A DNA stretch of 64,000 nt from Loripinus fragilis. Lineage: Eukaryota > Mollusca > Bivalvia > Lucinida > Lucinidae. Position numbers and translations under genes: made by a program. The stretch is taken from positions 749,001 through 813,000 of the forward strand of contig CAXHUL010000525.1 of assembly GCA_964019695.1 (NCBI GenBank), given 5' to 3'. Under the pieces are notes generated by a model. That model ran no database searches and was not told the DNA's origin. It worked only from the letters and a program-made list of their open reading frames with translations. Shown here in pieces: positions 36,201 to 50,712 of this stretch (the first letter of the stretch is position 1; the number at the start of each line of letters is the position of its first letter).

Positions 36201-39200
36201 AGGCGCAGGTATTGCCATGCGCACCCGCCCGCAACAATGTTTCGATACCGAGTTATCGGGGTGTGGAAGTCCGCCGCCCCGAAGCTTTACGCGCTTCCGT
36301 CTCGCGAACTACTATTTTCATCATGCCCACACGGGCATCAGTTTGTAGTACGGGAGGCCGTCTACAAATGGTGAAAATTTCAAAGCGTTCCGTCGGGAAA
36401 TTAAAAAGTTATGAGCATTAGAAGATCTTCCCATTAGGCCCCATTAGGCCACAGAAGCCGACCGGGCCTAAAACTTGCGCGGGTCACTTTCACGGACGGG
36501 CTCGAAACTGGTGCCAGAAGTTAGCCCCCGACCAGAGCTTCATTGTGAGGCATTGCGTAAAATTTTCCGTCCCCCGAGTGCCGAGCAATAGCCCCTGAAA
36601 GGGCTTTCGGCACAATTTTCACGCCCTTATTTGAGCCACTTGTAGCCGAAGGAATTTTGCGCAAATGACTGAGAGGTGCTCCTGGGCACTGCTCATCACT
36701 TTGCAATAGGTTCCGGGGCTTTTCGCGAAGGTCGCGTTTTCTCAAACTTTGATGGCATTAGTGGGTGGGGTGTGAAAACCTCCGAATGCATGGTTCTCAG
36801 CTCCTGCTGTGGGCAGCAAGCCAATTTTTTTTCCAAAATGTTGACCTATAAAAGAGCTTACTCGGGTGTGAAAATTATCATTGTGCGCGCGCGCCCCGGA
36901 CCGCAATTATGATATTTCCTGTTTTCCCATAGGGCCCAAGGCAAATGGGGATAGCGGTTGTACGCGCTTTCTAAGGCTCTGATCGCTTTTAGATTTTGCA
37001 CGCGGATAGGGCCAACAGAGGCGCAGGTATTGCCATGCGCACCCGCCCGCAACAATGTTTCGATACCGAGTTATCGGGGTGTGGAAGTCCGCCGCCCCGA
37101 AGCTTTACGCGCTTCCGTCTCGCGAACTACTATTTTCATCATGCCCACACGGGCATCAGTTTGTAGTACGGGAGGCCGTCTACAAATGGTGAAAATTTCA
37201 AAGCGTTCCGTCGGGAAATTAAAAAGTTATGAGCATTAGAAGATCTTCCCATTAGGCCCCATTAGGCCACAGAAGCCGACCGGGCCTAAAACTTGCGCGG
37301 GTCACTTTCACGGACGGGCTCGAAACTGGTGCCAGAAGTTAGCCCCCGACCAGAGCTTCATTGTGAGGCATTGCGTAAAATTTTCCGTCCCCTGAGTGCC
37401 GAGCAATAGCCCCTGAAAGGGCTTTCGGCACAATTTTCACGCCCTTATTTGAGCCACTTGTAGCCGAAGGAATTTTGCGCAAATGACTGAGAGGTGCTCC
37501 TGGGCACTGCTCATCACTTTGCAATAGGTTCCGGGGCTTTTCGCGAAGGTCGCGTTTTCTCAAACTTTGATGGCATTAGTGGGTGGGGTGTGAAAACCTC
37601 CGAATGCATGGTTCTCAGCTCCTGCTGTGGGCAGCAAGCCAATTTTTTTTCCAAAATGTTGACCTATAAAAGAGCTTACTCGGGTGTGAAAATTATCATT
37701 GTGCGCGCGCGCCCCGGACCGCAATTATGATATTTCCTGTTTTCCCATAGGGCCCAAGGCAAATGGGGATAGCGGTTGTACGCGCTTTCTAAGGCTCTGA
37801 TCGCTTTTAGATTTTGCACGCGGATAGGGCCAACAGAGGCGCAGGTATTGCCATGCGCACCCGCCCGCAACAATGTTTCGATACCGAGTTATCGGGGTGT
37901 GGAAGTCCGCCGCCCCGAAGCTTTACGCGCTTCCGTCTCGCGAACTACTATTTTCATCATGCCCACACGGGCATCAGTTTGTAGTACGGGAGGCCGTCTA
38001 CAAATGGTGAAAATTTCAAAGCGTTCCGTCGGGAAATTAAAAAGTTATGAGCATTAGAAGATCTTCCCATTAGGCCCCATTAGGCCACAGAAGCCGACCG
38101 GGCCTAAAACTTGCGCGGGTCACTTTCACGGACGGGCTCGAAACTGGTGCCAGAAGTTAGCCCCCGACCAGAGCTTCATTGTGAGGCATTGCGTAAAATT
38201 TTCCGTCCCCCGAGTGCCGAGCAATAGCCCCTGAAAGGGCTTTCGGCACAATTTTCACGCCCTTATTTGAGCCACTTGTAGCCGAAGGAATTTTGCGCAA
38301 ATGACTGAGAGGTGCTCCTGGGCACTGCTCATCACTTTGCAATAGGTTCCGGGGCTTTTCGCGAAGGTCGCGTTTTCTCAAACTTTGATGGCATTAGTGG
38401 GTGGGGTGTGAAAACCTCCGAATGCATGGTTCTCAGCTCCTGCTGTGGGCAGCAAGCCAATTTTTTTTCCAAAATGTTGACCTATAAAAGAGCTTACTCG
38501 GGTGTGAAAATTATCATTGTGCGCGCGCGCCCCGGACCGCAATTATGATATTTCCTGTTTTCCCATAGGGCCCAAGGCAAATGGGGATAGCGGTTGTACG
38601 CGCTTTCTAAGGCTCTGATCGCTTTTAGATTTTGCACGCGGATAGGGCCAACAGAGGCGCAGGTATTGCCATGCGCACCCGCCCGCAACAATGTTTCGAT
38701 ACCGAGTTATCGGGGTGTGGAAGTCCGCCGCCCCGAAGCTTTACGCGCTTCCGTCTCGCGAACTACTATTTTCATCATGCCCACACGGGCATCAGTTTGT
38801 AGTACGGGAGGCCGTCTACAAATGGTGAAAATTTCAAAGCGTTCCGTCGGGAAATTAAAAAGTTATGAGCATTAGAAGATCTTCCCATTAGGCCCCATTA
38901 GGCCACAGAAGCCGACCGGGCCTAAAACTTGCGCGGGTCACTTTCACGGACGGGCTCGAAACTGGTGCCAGAAGTTAGCCCCCGACCAGAGCTTCATTGT
39001 GAGGCATTGCGTAAAATTTTCCGTCCCCCGAGTGCCGAGCAATAGCCCCTGAAAGGGCTTTTGGCACAATTTTCACGCCCTTATTTGAGCCACTTGTAGC
39101 CGAAGGAATTTTGCGCAAATGACTGAGAGGTGCTCCTGGGCACTGCTCATCACTTTGCAATAGGTTCCGGGGCTTTTCGCGAAGGTCGCGTTTTCTCAAA

Positions 39201-42200
39201 CTTTGATGGCATTAGTGGGTGGGGTGTGAAAACCTCCGAATGCATGGTTCTCAGCTCCTGCTGTGGGCAGCAAGCCAATTTTTTTTCCAAAATGTTGACC
39301 TATAAAAGAGCTTACTCGGGTGTGAAAATTATCATTGTGCGCGCGCGCCCCGGACCGCAATTATGATATTTCCTGTTTTCCCATAGGGCCCAAGGCAAAT
39401 GGGGATAGCGGTTGTACGCGCTTTCTAAGGCTCTGATCGCTTTTAGATTTTGCACGCGGATAGGGCCAACAGAGGCGCAGGTATTGCCATGCGCACCCGC
39501 CCGCAACAATGTTTCGATACCGAGTTATCGGGGTGTGGAAGTCCGCCGCCCCGAAGCTTTACGCGCTTCCGTCTCGCGAACTACTATTTTCATCATGCCC
39601 ACACGGGCATCAGTTTGTAGTACGGGAGGCCGTCTACAAATGGTGAAAATTTCAAAGCGTTCCGTCGGGAAATTAAAAAGTTATGAGCATTAGAAGATCT
39701 TCCCATTAGGCCCCATTAGGCCACAGAAGCCGACCGGGCCTAAAACTTGCGCGGGTCACTTTCACGGACGGGCTCGAAACTGGTGCCAGAAGTTAGCCCC
39801 CGACCAGAGCTTCATTGTGAGGCATTGCGTAAAATTTTCCGTCCCCCGAGTGCCGAGCAATAGCCCCTGAAAGGGCTTTCGGCACAATTTTCACGCCCTT
39901 ATTTGAGCCACTTGTAGCCGAAGGAATTTTGCGCAAATGACTGAGAGGTGCTCCTGGGCACTGCTCATCACTTTGCAATAGGTTCCGGGGCTTTTCGCGA
40001 AGGTCGCTTTTTCTCAAACTTTGATGGCATTAGTGGGTGGGGTGTGAAAACCTCCGAATGCATGGTTCTCAGCTCCTGCTGTGGGCAGCAAGCCAATTTT
40101 TTTTCCAAAATGTTGACCTATAAAAGAGCTTACTCGGGTGTGAAAATTATCATTGTGCGCGCGCGCCCCGGACCGCAATTATGATATTTCCTGTTTTCCC
40201 ATAGGGCCCAAGGCAAATGGGGATAGCGGTTGTACGCGCTTTCTAAGGCTCTGATCGCTTTTAGATTTTGCACGCGGATAGGGCCAACAGAGGCGCAGGT
40301 ATTGCCATGCGCACCCGCCCGCAACAATGTTTCGATACCGAGTTATCGGGGTGTGGAAGTCCGCCGCCCCGAAGCTTTACGCGCTTCTGTCTCGCGAACT
40401 ACTATTTTCATCATGCCCACACGGGCATCAGTTTGTAGTACGGGAGGCCGTCTACAAATGGTGAAAATTTCAAAGCGTTCCGTCGGGAAATTAAAAAGTT
40501 ATGAGCATTAGAAGATCTTCCCATTAGGCCCCATTAGGCCACAGAAGCCGACCGGGCCTAAAACTTGCGCGGGTCACTTTCACGGACGGGCTCGAAACTG
40601 GTGCCAGAAGTTAGCCCCCGACCAGAGCTTCATTGTGAGGCATTGCGTAAAATTTTCCGTCCCCCGAGTGCCGAGCAATAGCCCCTGAAAGGGCTTTCGG
40701 CACAATTTTCACGCCCTTATTTGAGCCACTTGTAGCCGAAGGAATTTTGCGCAAATGACTGAGAGGTGCTCCTGGGCACTGCTCATCACTTTGCAATAGG
40801 TTCCGGGGCTTTTCGCGAAGGTCGCGTTTTCTCAAACTTTGATGGCATTAGTGGGTGGGGTGTGAAAACCTCCGAATGCATGGTTCTCAGCTCCTGCTGT
40901 GGGCAGCAAGCCAATTTTTTTTCCAAAATGTTGACCTATAAAAGAGCTTACTCGGGTGTGAAAATTATCATTGTGCGCGCGCGCCCCGGACCGCAATTAT
41001 GATATTTCCTGTTTTCCCATAGGGCCCAAGGCAAATGGGGATAGCGGTTGTACGCGCTTTCTAAGGCTCTGATCGCTTTTAGATTTTGCACGCGGATAGG
41101 GCCAACAGAGGCGCAGGTATTGCCATGCGCACCCGCCCGCAACAATGTTTCGATACCGAGTTATCGGGGTGTGGAAGTCCGCCGCCCCGAAGCTTTACGC
41201 GCTTCCCTCTCGCGAACTACTATTTTCATCATGCCCACACGGGCATCAGTTTGTAGTACGGGAGGCCGTCTACAAATGGTGAAAATTTCAAAGCGTTCCG
41301 TCGGGAAATTAAAAAGTTATGAGCATTAGAAGATCTTCCCATTAGGCCCCATTAGGCCACAGAAGCCGACCGGGCCTAAAACTTGCGCGGGTCACTTTCA
41401 CGGACGGGCTCGAAACTGGTGCCAGAAGTTAGCCCCCGACCAGAGCTTCATTGTGAGGCATTGCGTAAAATTTTCCGTCCCCCGAGTGCCGAGCAATAGC
41501 CCCTGAAAGGGCTTTCGGCACAATTTTCACGCCCTTATTTGAGCCACTTGTAGCCGAAGGAATTTTGCGCAAATGACTGAGAGGTGCTCCTGGGCACTGC
41601 TCATCACTTTGCAATAGGTTCCGGGGCTTTTCGCGAAGGTCGCGTTTTCTCAAACTTTGATGGCATTAGTGGGTGGGGTGTGAAAACCTCCGAATGCATG
41701 GTTCTCAGCTCCTGCTGTGGGCAGCAAGCCAATTTTTTTTCCAAAATGTTGACCTATAAAAGAGCTTACTCGGGTGTGAAAATTATCATTGTGCGCGCGC
41801 GCCCCGGACCGCAATTATGATATTTCCTGTTTTCCCATAGGGCCCAAGGCAAATGGGGATAGCGGTTGTACGCGCTTTCTAAGGCTCTGATCGCTTTTAG
41901 ATTTTGCACGCGGATAGGGCCAACAGAGGCGCAGGTATTGCCATGCGCACCCGCCCGCAACAATGTTTCGATACCGAGTTATCGGGGTGTGGAAGTCCGC
42001 CGCCCCGAAGCTTTACGCGCTTCCGTCTCGCGAACTACTATTTTCATCATGCCCACACGGGCATCAGTTTGTAGTACGGGAGGCCGTCTACAAATGGTGA
42101 AAATTTCAAAGCGTTCCGTCGGGAAATTAAAAAGTTATGAGCATTAGAAGATCTTCCCATTAGGCCCCATTAGGCCACAGAAGCCGACCGGGCCTAAAAC

Positions 42201-44986
42201 TTGCGCGGGTCACTTTCACGGACGGGCTCGAAACTGGTGCCAGAAGTTAGCCCCCGACCAGAGCTTCATTGTGAGGCATTGCGTAAAATTTTCCGTCCCC
42301 CGAGTGCCGAGCAATAGCCCCTGAAAGGGCTTTCGGCACAATTTTCACGCCCTTATTTGAGCCACTTGTAGCCGAAGGAATTTTGCGCAAATGACTGAGA
42401 GGTGCTCCTGGGCACTGCTCATCACTTTGCAATAGGTTCCGGGGCTTTTCGCGAAGGTCGCTTTTTCTCAAACTTTGATGGCATTAGTGGGTGGGGTGTG
42501 AAAACCTCCGAATGCATGGTTCTCAGCTCCTGCTGTGGGCAGCAAGCCAATTTTTTTTCCAAAATGTTGACCTATAAAAGAGCTTACTCGGGTGTGAAAA
42601 TTATCATTGTGCGCGCGCGCCCCGGACCGCAATTATGATATTTCCTGTTTTCCCATAGGGCCCAAGGCAAATGGGGATAGCGGTTGTACGCGCTTTCTAA
42701 GGCTCTGATCGCTTTTAGATTTTGCACGCGGATAGGGCCAACAGAGGCGCAGGTATTGCCATGCGAACCCGCCCGCAACAATGTTTCGATACCGAGTTAT
42801 CGGGGTGTGGAAGTCCGCCGCCCCGAAGCTTTACGCGCTTCCGTCTCGCGAACTACTATTTTCATCATGCCCACACGGGCATCAGTTTGTAGTACGGGAG
42901 GCCGTCTACAAATGGTGAAAATTTCAAAGCGTTCCGTCGGGAAATTAAAAAGTTATGAGCATTAGAAGATCTTCCCATTAGGCCCCATTAGGCCACAGAA
43001 GCCGACCGGGCCTAAAACTTGCGCGGGTCACTTTCACGGACGGGCTCGAAACTGGTGCCAGAAGTTAGCCCCCGACCAGAGCTTCATTGTGAGGCATTGC
43101 GTAAAATTTTCCGTCCCCCGAGTGCTGAGCAATAGCCCCTGAAAGGGCTTTCGGCACAATTTTCACGCCCTTATTTGAGCCACTTGTAGCCGAAGGAATT
43201 TTGCGCAAATGACTGAGAGGTGCTCCTGGGCACTGCTCATCACTTTGCAATAGGTTCCGGGGCTTTTCGCGAAGGTCGCGTTTTCTCAAACTTTGATGGC
43301 ATTAGTGGGTGGGGTGTGAAAACCTCCGAATGCATGGTTCTCAGCTCCTGCTGTGGGCAGCAAGCCAATTTTTTTTCCAAAATGTTGACCTATAAAAGAG
43401 CTTACTCGGGTGTGAAAATTATCATTGTGCGCGCGCGCCCCGGACCGCAATTATGATATTTCCTGTTTTCCCATAGGGCCCAAGGCAAATGGGGATAGCG
43501 GTTGTACGCGCTTTCTAAGGCTCTGATCGCTTTTAGATTTTGCACGCGGATAGGGCCAACAGAGGCGCAGGTATTGCCATGCGCATCCGCCCGCAACAAT
43601 GTTTCGATACCGAGTTATCGGGGTGTGGAAGTCCGCCGCCCCGAAGCTTTACGCGCTTCCGTCTCGCGAACTACTATTTTCATCATGCCCACACGGGCAT
43701 CAGTTTGTAGTACGGGAGGCCGTCTACAAATGGTGAAAATTTCAAAGCGTTCCGTCGGGAAATTAAAAAGTTATGAGCATTAGAAGATCTTCCCATTAGG
43801 CCCCATTAGGCCACAGAAGCCGACCGGGCCTAAAACTTGCGCGGGTCACTTTCACGGACGGGCTCGAAACTGGTGCCAGAAGTTAGCCCCCGACCAGAGC
43901 TTCATTGTGAGGCATTGCGTAAAATTTTCCGTCCCCCGAGTGCCGAGCAATAGCCCCTGAAAGGGCTTTCGGCACAATTTTCACGCCCTTATTTGAGCCA
44001 CTTGTAGCCGAAGGAATTTTGCGCAAATGACTGAGAGGTGCTCCTGGGCACTGCTCATCACTTTGCAATAGGTTCCGGGGCTTTTCGCGAAGGTCGCGTT
44101 TTCTCAAACTTTGATGGCATTAGTGGGTGGGGTGTGAAAACCTCCGAATGCATGGTTCTCAGCTCCTGCTGTGGGCAGCAAGCCAATTTTTTTTCCAAAA
44201 TGTTGACCTATAAAAGAGCTTACTCGGGTGTGAAAATTATCATTGTGCGCGCGCGCCCCGGACCGCAATTATGATATTTCCTGTTTTCCCATAGGGCCCA
44301 AGGCAAATGGGGATAGCGGTTGTACGCGCTTTCTAAGGCTCTGATCGCTTTTAGATTTTGCACGCGGATAGGGCCAACAGAGGCGCAGGTATTGCCATGC
44401 GCACCCGCCCGCAACAATGTTTTGATACCGAGTTATCGGGGTGTGGAAGTCCGCTGCCCCGAAGCTTTACGCGCTTCCGTCTCGCGAACTACTATTTTCA
44501 TCATGCCCACACGGGCATCAGTTTGTAGTACGGGAGGCCGTCTACAAATGGTGAAAATTTCAAAGCGTTCCGTCGGGAAATTAAAAAGTTATGAGCATTA
44601 GAAGATCTTCCCATTAGGCCCCATTAGGCCACAGAAGCCGACCGGGCCTAAAACTTGCGCGGGTCACTTTCACGGACGGGCTCGAAACTGGTGCCAGAAG
44701 TTAGCCCCCGACCAGAGCTTCATTGTGAGGCATTGCGTAAAATTTTCCGTCCCCCGAGTGCCGAGCAATAGCCCCTGAAAGGGCTTTCGGCACAATTTTC
44801 ACGCCCTTATTTGAGCCACTTGTAGCCGAAGGAATTTTGCGCAAATGACTGAGAGGTGCTCCTGGGCACTGCTCATCACTTTGCAATAGGTTCCGGGGCT
44901 TTTCGCGAAGGTCGCGTTTTCTCAAACTTTGATGGCATTAGTGGGTGGGGTGTGAAAACCTCCGAATGCATGGTTCTCAGCTCCTG

Positions 44987-45804
44987 CTGTGGGCAGCAAG
45001 CCAATTTTTTTTCCAAAATGTTGACCTATAAAAGAGCTTACTCGGGTGTGAAAATTATCATTGTGCGCGCGCGCCCCGGACCGCAATTATGATATTTCCT
45101 GTTTTCCCATAGGGCCCAAGGCAAATGGGGATAGCGGTTGAACGCGCTTTCTAAGGCTCTGATCGCTTTTAGATTTTGCACGCGGATAGGGCCAACAGAG
45201 GTGCAGGTATTGCCATGCGCACCCGCCCGCAACAATGTTTCGATACCGAGTTATCGGGGTGTGGAAGTCCGCCACCCCGAAGCTTTACGCGCTTCCGTCT
45301 CGCGAACTACTATTTTCATCATGCCCACACGGGCATCAGTTTGTAGTACGGGAGGCCGTCTACAAATGGTGAAAATTTCAAAGCGTTCTGTCGGGAAATT
45401 AAAAAGTTATGAGCATTAGAAGATCTTCCCATTAGGCCCCATTAGGCCACAGAAGCCGACCGGGCCTAAAACTTGCGCGGGTCACTTTCACGGACGGGCT
45501 CGAAACTGGTGCCAGAAGTTAGCCCCCGACCAGAGCTTCATTGTGAGGCATTGCGTAAAATTTTCCGTCCCCCGAGTGCCGAGCAATAGCCCCTGAAAGG
45601 GCTTTCGGCACAATTTTCACGCCCTTATTTGAGCCACTTGTAGCCGAAGGAATTTTGCGCAAATGACTGAGAGGTGCTCCTGGGCACTGCTCATCACTTT
45701 GCAATAGGTTCCGGGGCTTTTCGCGAAGGTCGCGTTTTCTCAAACTTTGATATCATTAGTGGGTGGGGTGTGAAAACCTCCGAATGCATGGTTCTCAGCT
45801 CCTG
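44987..45804 (+). repeat. Monomer copy 56, most divergent unit
   Basis: At least six bases differ from the common unit: T to A at 45141, C to T at 45202, G to A at 45274, C to T at 45389, and GG to AT at 45752-45753. The last change creates GATATC (EcoRV), a site I do not see in other copies. Three of the six are CpG transitions. The neighbouring copy 55 carries two more (44423 and 44455). Confidence 0.8.
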
Positions 45805-48800
45805 CTGTGGGCAGCAAGCCAATTTTTTTTCCAAAATGTTGACCTATAAAAGAGCTTACTCGGGTGTGAAAATTATCATTGTGCGCGCGCGCCCCGGACC
45901 GCAATTATGATATTTCCTGTTTTCCCATAGGGCCCAAGGCAAATGGGGATAGCGGTTGTACGCGCTTTCTAAGGCTCTGATCGCTTTTAGATTTTGCACG
46001 CGGATAGGGCCAACAGAGGCGCAGGTATTGCCATGCGCACCCGCCCGCAACAATGTTTCGATACCGAGTTATCGGGGTGTGGAAGTCCGCCGCCCCGAAG
46101 CTTTACGCGCTTCCGTCTCGCGAACTACTATTTTCATCATGCCCACACGGGCATCAGTTTGTAGTACGGGAGGCCGTCTACAAATGGTGAAAATTTCAAA
46201 GCGTTCCGTCGGGAAATTAAAAAGTTATGAGCATTAGAAGATCTTCCCATTAGGCCCCATTAGGCCACAGAAGCCGACCGGGCCTAAAACTTGCGCGGGT
46301 CACTTTCACGGACGGGCTCGAAACTGGTGCCAGAAGTTAGCCCCCGACCAGAGCTTCATTGTGAGGCATTGCGTAAAATTTTCCGTCCCCCGAGTGCCGA
46401 GCAATAGCCCCTGAAAGGGCTTTCGGCACAATTTTCACGCCCTTATTTGAGCCACTTGTAGCCGAAGGAATTTTGCGCAAATGACTGAGAGGTGCTCCTG
46501 GGCACTGCTCATCACTTTGCAATAGGTTCCGGGGCTTTTCGCGAAGGTCGCGTTTTCTCAAACTTTGATGGCATTAGTGGGTGGGGTGTGAAAACCTCCG
46601 AATGCATGGTTCTCAGCTCCTGCTGTGGGCAGCAAGCCAATTTTTTTTCCAAAATGTTGACCTATAAAAGAGCTTACTCGGGTGTGAAAATTATCATTGT
46701 GCGCGCGCGCCCCGGACCGCAATTATGATATTTCCTGTTTTCCCATAGGGCCCAAGGCAAATGGGGATAGCGGTTGTACGCGCTTTCTAAGGCTCTGATC
46801 GCTTTTAGATTTTGCACGCGGATAGGGCCAACAGAGGCGCAGGTATTGCCATGCGCACCCGCCCGCAACAATGTTTTGATACCGAGTTATCGGGGTGTGG
46901 AAGTCCGCCGCCCCGAAGCTTTACGCGCTTCCGTCTCGCGAACTACTATTTTCATCATGCCCACACGGGCATCAGTTTGTAGTACGGGAGGCCGTCTACA
47001 AATGGTGAAAATTTCAAAGCGTTCCGTCGGGAAATTAAAAAGTTATGAGCATTAGAAGATCTTCCCATTAGGCCCCATTAGGCCACAGAAGCCGACCGGG
47101 CCTAAAACTTGCGCGGGTCACTTTCACGGACGGGCTCGAAACTGGTGCCAGAAGTTAGCCCCCGACCAGAGCTTCATTGTGAGGCATTGCGTAAAATTTT
47201 CCATCCCCCGAGTGCCGAGCAATAGCCCCTGAAAGGGCTTTCGGCACAATTTTCACGCCCTTATATGAGCCACTTGTAGCCGAAGGAATTTTGCGCAAAT
47301 GACTGAGAGGTGCTCCTGGGCACTGCTCATCACTTTGCAATAGGTTCCGGGGCTTTTCGCGAAGGTCGCGTTTTCTCAAACTTTGATGGCATTAGTGGGT
47401 GGGGTGTGAAAACCTCCGAATGCATGGTTCTCAGCTCCTGCTGTGGGCAGCAAGCCAATTTTTTTTCCAAAATGTTGACCTATAAAAGAGCTTACTCGGG
47501 TGTGAAAATTATCATTGTGCGCGCGCGCCCCGGACCGCAATTATGATATTTCCTGTTTTCCCATAGGGCCCAAGGCAAATGGGGATAGCGGTTGTACGCG
47601 CTTTCTAAGGCTCTGATCGCTTTTAGATTTTGCACGCGGATAGGGCCAACAGAGGCGCAGGTATTGCCATGCGCACCCGCCCGCAACAATGTTTCGATAC
47701 CGAGTTATCGGGGTGTGGAAGTCCGCCGCCCCGAAGCTTTACGCGCTTCCGTCTCGCGAACTACTATTTTCATCATGCCCACACGGGCATCAGTTTGTAG
47801 TACGGGAGGCCGTCTACAAATGGTGAAAATTTCAAAGCGTTCCGTCGGGAAATTAAAAAGTTATGAGCATTAGAAGATCTTCCCATTAGGCCCCATTAGG
47901 CCACAGAAGCCGACCGGGCCTAAAACTTGCGCGGGTCACTTTCACGGACGGGCTCGAAACTGGTGCCAGAAGTTAGCCCCCGACCAGAGCTTCATTGTGA
48001 GGCATTGCGTAAAATTTTCCGTCCCCCGAGTGCCGAGCAATAGCCCCTGAAAGGGCTTTCGGCACAATTTTCACGCCCTTATTTGAGCCACTTGTAGCCG
48101 AAGGAATTTTGCGCAAATGACTGAGAGGTGCTCCTGGGCACTGCTCATCACTTTGCAATAGGTTCCGGGGCTTTTCGCGAAGGTCGCGTTTTCTCAAACT
48201 TTGATGGCATTAGTGGGTGGGGTGTGAAAACCTCCGAATGCATGGTTCTCAGCTCCTGCTGTGGGCAGCAAGCCAATTTTTTTTCCAAAATGTTGACCTA
48301 TAAAAGAGCTTACTCGGGTGTGAAAATTATCATTGTGCGCGCGCGCCCCGGACCGTAATTATGATATTTCCTGTTTTCCCATAGGGCCCAAGGCAAATGG
48401 GGATAGCGGTTGTACGCGCTTTCTAAGGCTCTGATCGCTTTTAGATTTTGCACGCGGATAGGGCCAACAGAGGCGCAGGTATTGCCATGCGCACCCGCCC
48501 GCAACAATGTTTCGATACCGAGTTATCGGGGTGTGGAAGTCCGCCGCCCCGAAGCTTTACGCGCTTCCGTCTCGCGAACTACTATTTTCATCATGCCCAC
48601 ACGGGCATCAGTTTGTAGTACGGGAGGCCGTCTACAAATGGTGAAAATTTCAAAGCGTTCCGTCGGGAAATTAAAAAGTTATGAGCATTAGAAGATCTTC
48701 CCATTAGGCCCCATTAGGCCACAGAAGCCGACCGGGCCTAAAACTTGCGCGGGTCACTTTCACGGACGGGCTCGAAACTGGTGCCAGAAGTTAGCCCCCG

Positions 48801-50712
48801 ACCAGAGCTTCATTGTGAGGCATTGCGTAAAATTTTCCGTCCCCCGAGTGCCGAGCAATAGCCCCTGAAAGGGCTTTCGGCACAATTTTCACGCCCTTAT
48901 TTGAGCCACTTGTAGCCGAAGGAATTTTGCGCAAATGACTGAGAGGTGCTCCTGGGCACTGCTCATCACTTTGCAATAGGTTCCGGGGCTTTTCGCGAAG
49001 GTCGCGTTTTCTCAAACTTTGATGGCATTAGTGGGTGGGGTGTGAAAACCTCCGAATGCATGGTTCTCAGCTCCTGCTGTGGGCAGCAAGCCAATTTTTT
49101 TTCCAAAATGTTGACCTATAAAAGAGCTTACTCGGGTGTGAAAATTATCATTGTGCGCGCGCGCCCCGGACCGCAATTATGATATTTCCTGTTTTCCCAT
49201 AGGGCCCAAGGCAAATGGGGATAGCGGTTGTACGCGCTTTCTAAGGCTCTGATCGCTTTTAGATTTTGCACGCGGATAGGGCCAACAGAGGCGCAGGTAT
49301 TGCCATGCGCACCCGCCCGCAACAATGTTTCGATACCGAGTTATCGGGGTGTGGAAGTCCGCCGCCCCGAAGCTTTACGCGCTTCCGTCTCGCGAACTAC
49401 TATTTTCATCATGCCCACACGGGCATCAGTTTGTAGTACGGGAGGCCGTCTACAAATGGTGAAAATTTCAAAGCGTTCCGTCGGGAAATTAAAAAGTTAT
49501 GAGCATTAGAAGATCTTCCCATTAGGCCCCATTAGGCCACAGAAGCCGACCGGGCCTAAAACTTGCGCGGGTCACTTTCACGGACGGGCTCGAAACTGGT
49601 GCCAGAAGTTAGCCCCCGACCAGAGCTTCATTGTGAGGCATTGCGTAAAATTTTCCGTCCCCCGAGTGCCGAGCAATAGCCCCTGAAAGGGCTTTCGGCA
49701 CAATTTTCACGCCCTTATTTGAGCCACTTGTAGCCGAAGGAATTTTGCGCAAATGACTGAGAGGTGCTCCTGGGCACTGCTCATCACTTTGCAATAGGTT
49801 CCGGGGCTTTTCGCGAAGGTCGCGTTTTCTCAAACTTTGATGGCATTAGTGGGTGGGGTGTGAAAACCTCCGAATGCATGGTTCTCAGCTCCTGCTGTGG
49901 GCAGCAAGCCAATTTTTTTTCCAAAATGTTGACCTATAAAAGAGCTTACTCGGGTGTGAAAATTATCATTGTGCGCGCGCGCCCCGGACCGCAATTATGA
50001 TATTTCCTGTTTTCCCATAGGGCCCAAGGCAAATGGGGATAGCGGTTGTACGCGCTTTCTAAGGCTCTGATCGCTTTTAGATTTTGCACGCGGATAGGGC
50101 CAACAGAGGCGCAGGTATTGCCATGCGCACCCGCCCGCAACAATGTTTCGATACCGAGTTATCGGGGTGTGGAAGTCCGCCGCCCCGAAGCTTTACGCGC
50201 TTCCGTCTCGCGAACTACTATTTTCATCATGCCCACACGGGCATCAGTTTGTAGTACGGGAGGCCGTCTACAAATGGTGAAAATTTCAAAGCGTTCCGTC
50301 GGGAAATTAAAAAGTTATGAGCATTAGAAGATCTTCCCATTAGGCCCCATTAGGCCACAGAAGCCGACCGGGCCTAAAACTTGCGCGGGTCACTTTCACG
50401 GACGGGCTCGAAACTGGTGCCAGAAGTTAGCCCCCGACCAGAGCTTCATTGTGAGGCATTGCGTAAAATTTTCCGTCCCCCGAGTGCCGAGCAATAGCCC
50501 CTGAAAGGGCTTTCGGCACAATTTTCACGCCCTTATTTGAGCCACTTGTAGCCGAAGGAATTTTGCGCAAATGACTGAGAGGTGCTCCTGGGCACTGCTC
50601 ATCACTTTGCAATAGGTTCCGGGGCTTTTCGCGAAGGTCGCGTTTTCTCAAACTTTGATGGCATTAGTGGGTGGGGTGTGAAAACCTCCGAATGCATGGT
50701 TCTCAGCTCCTG

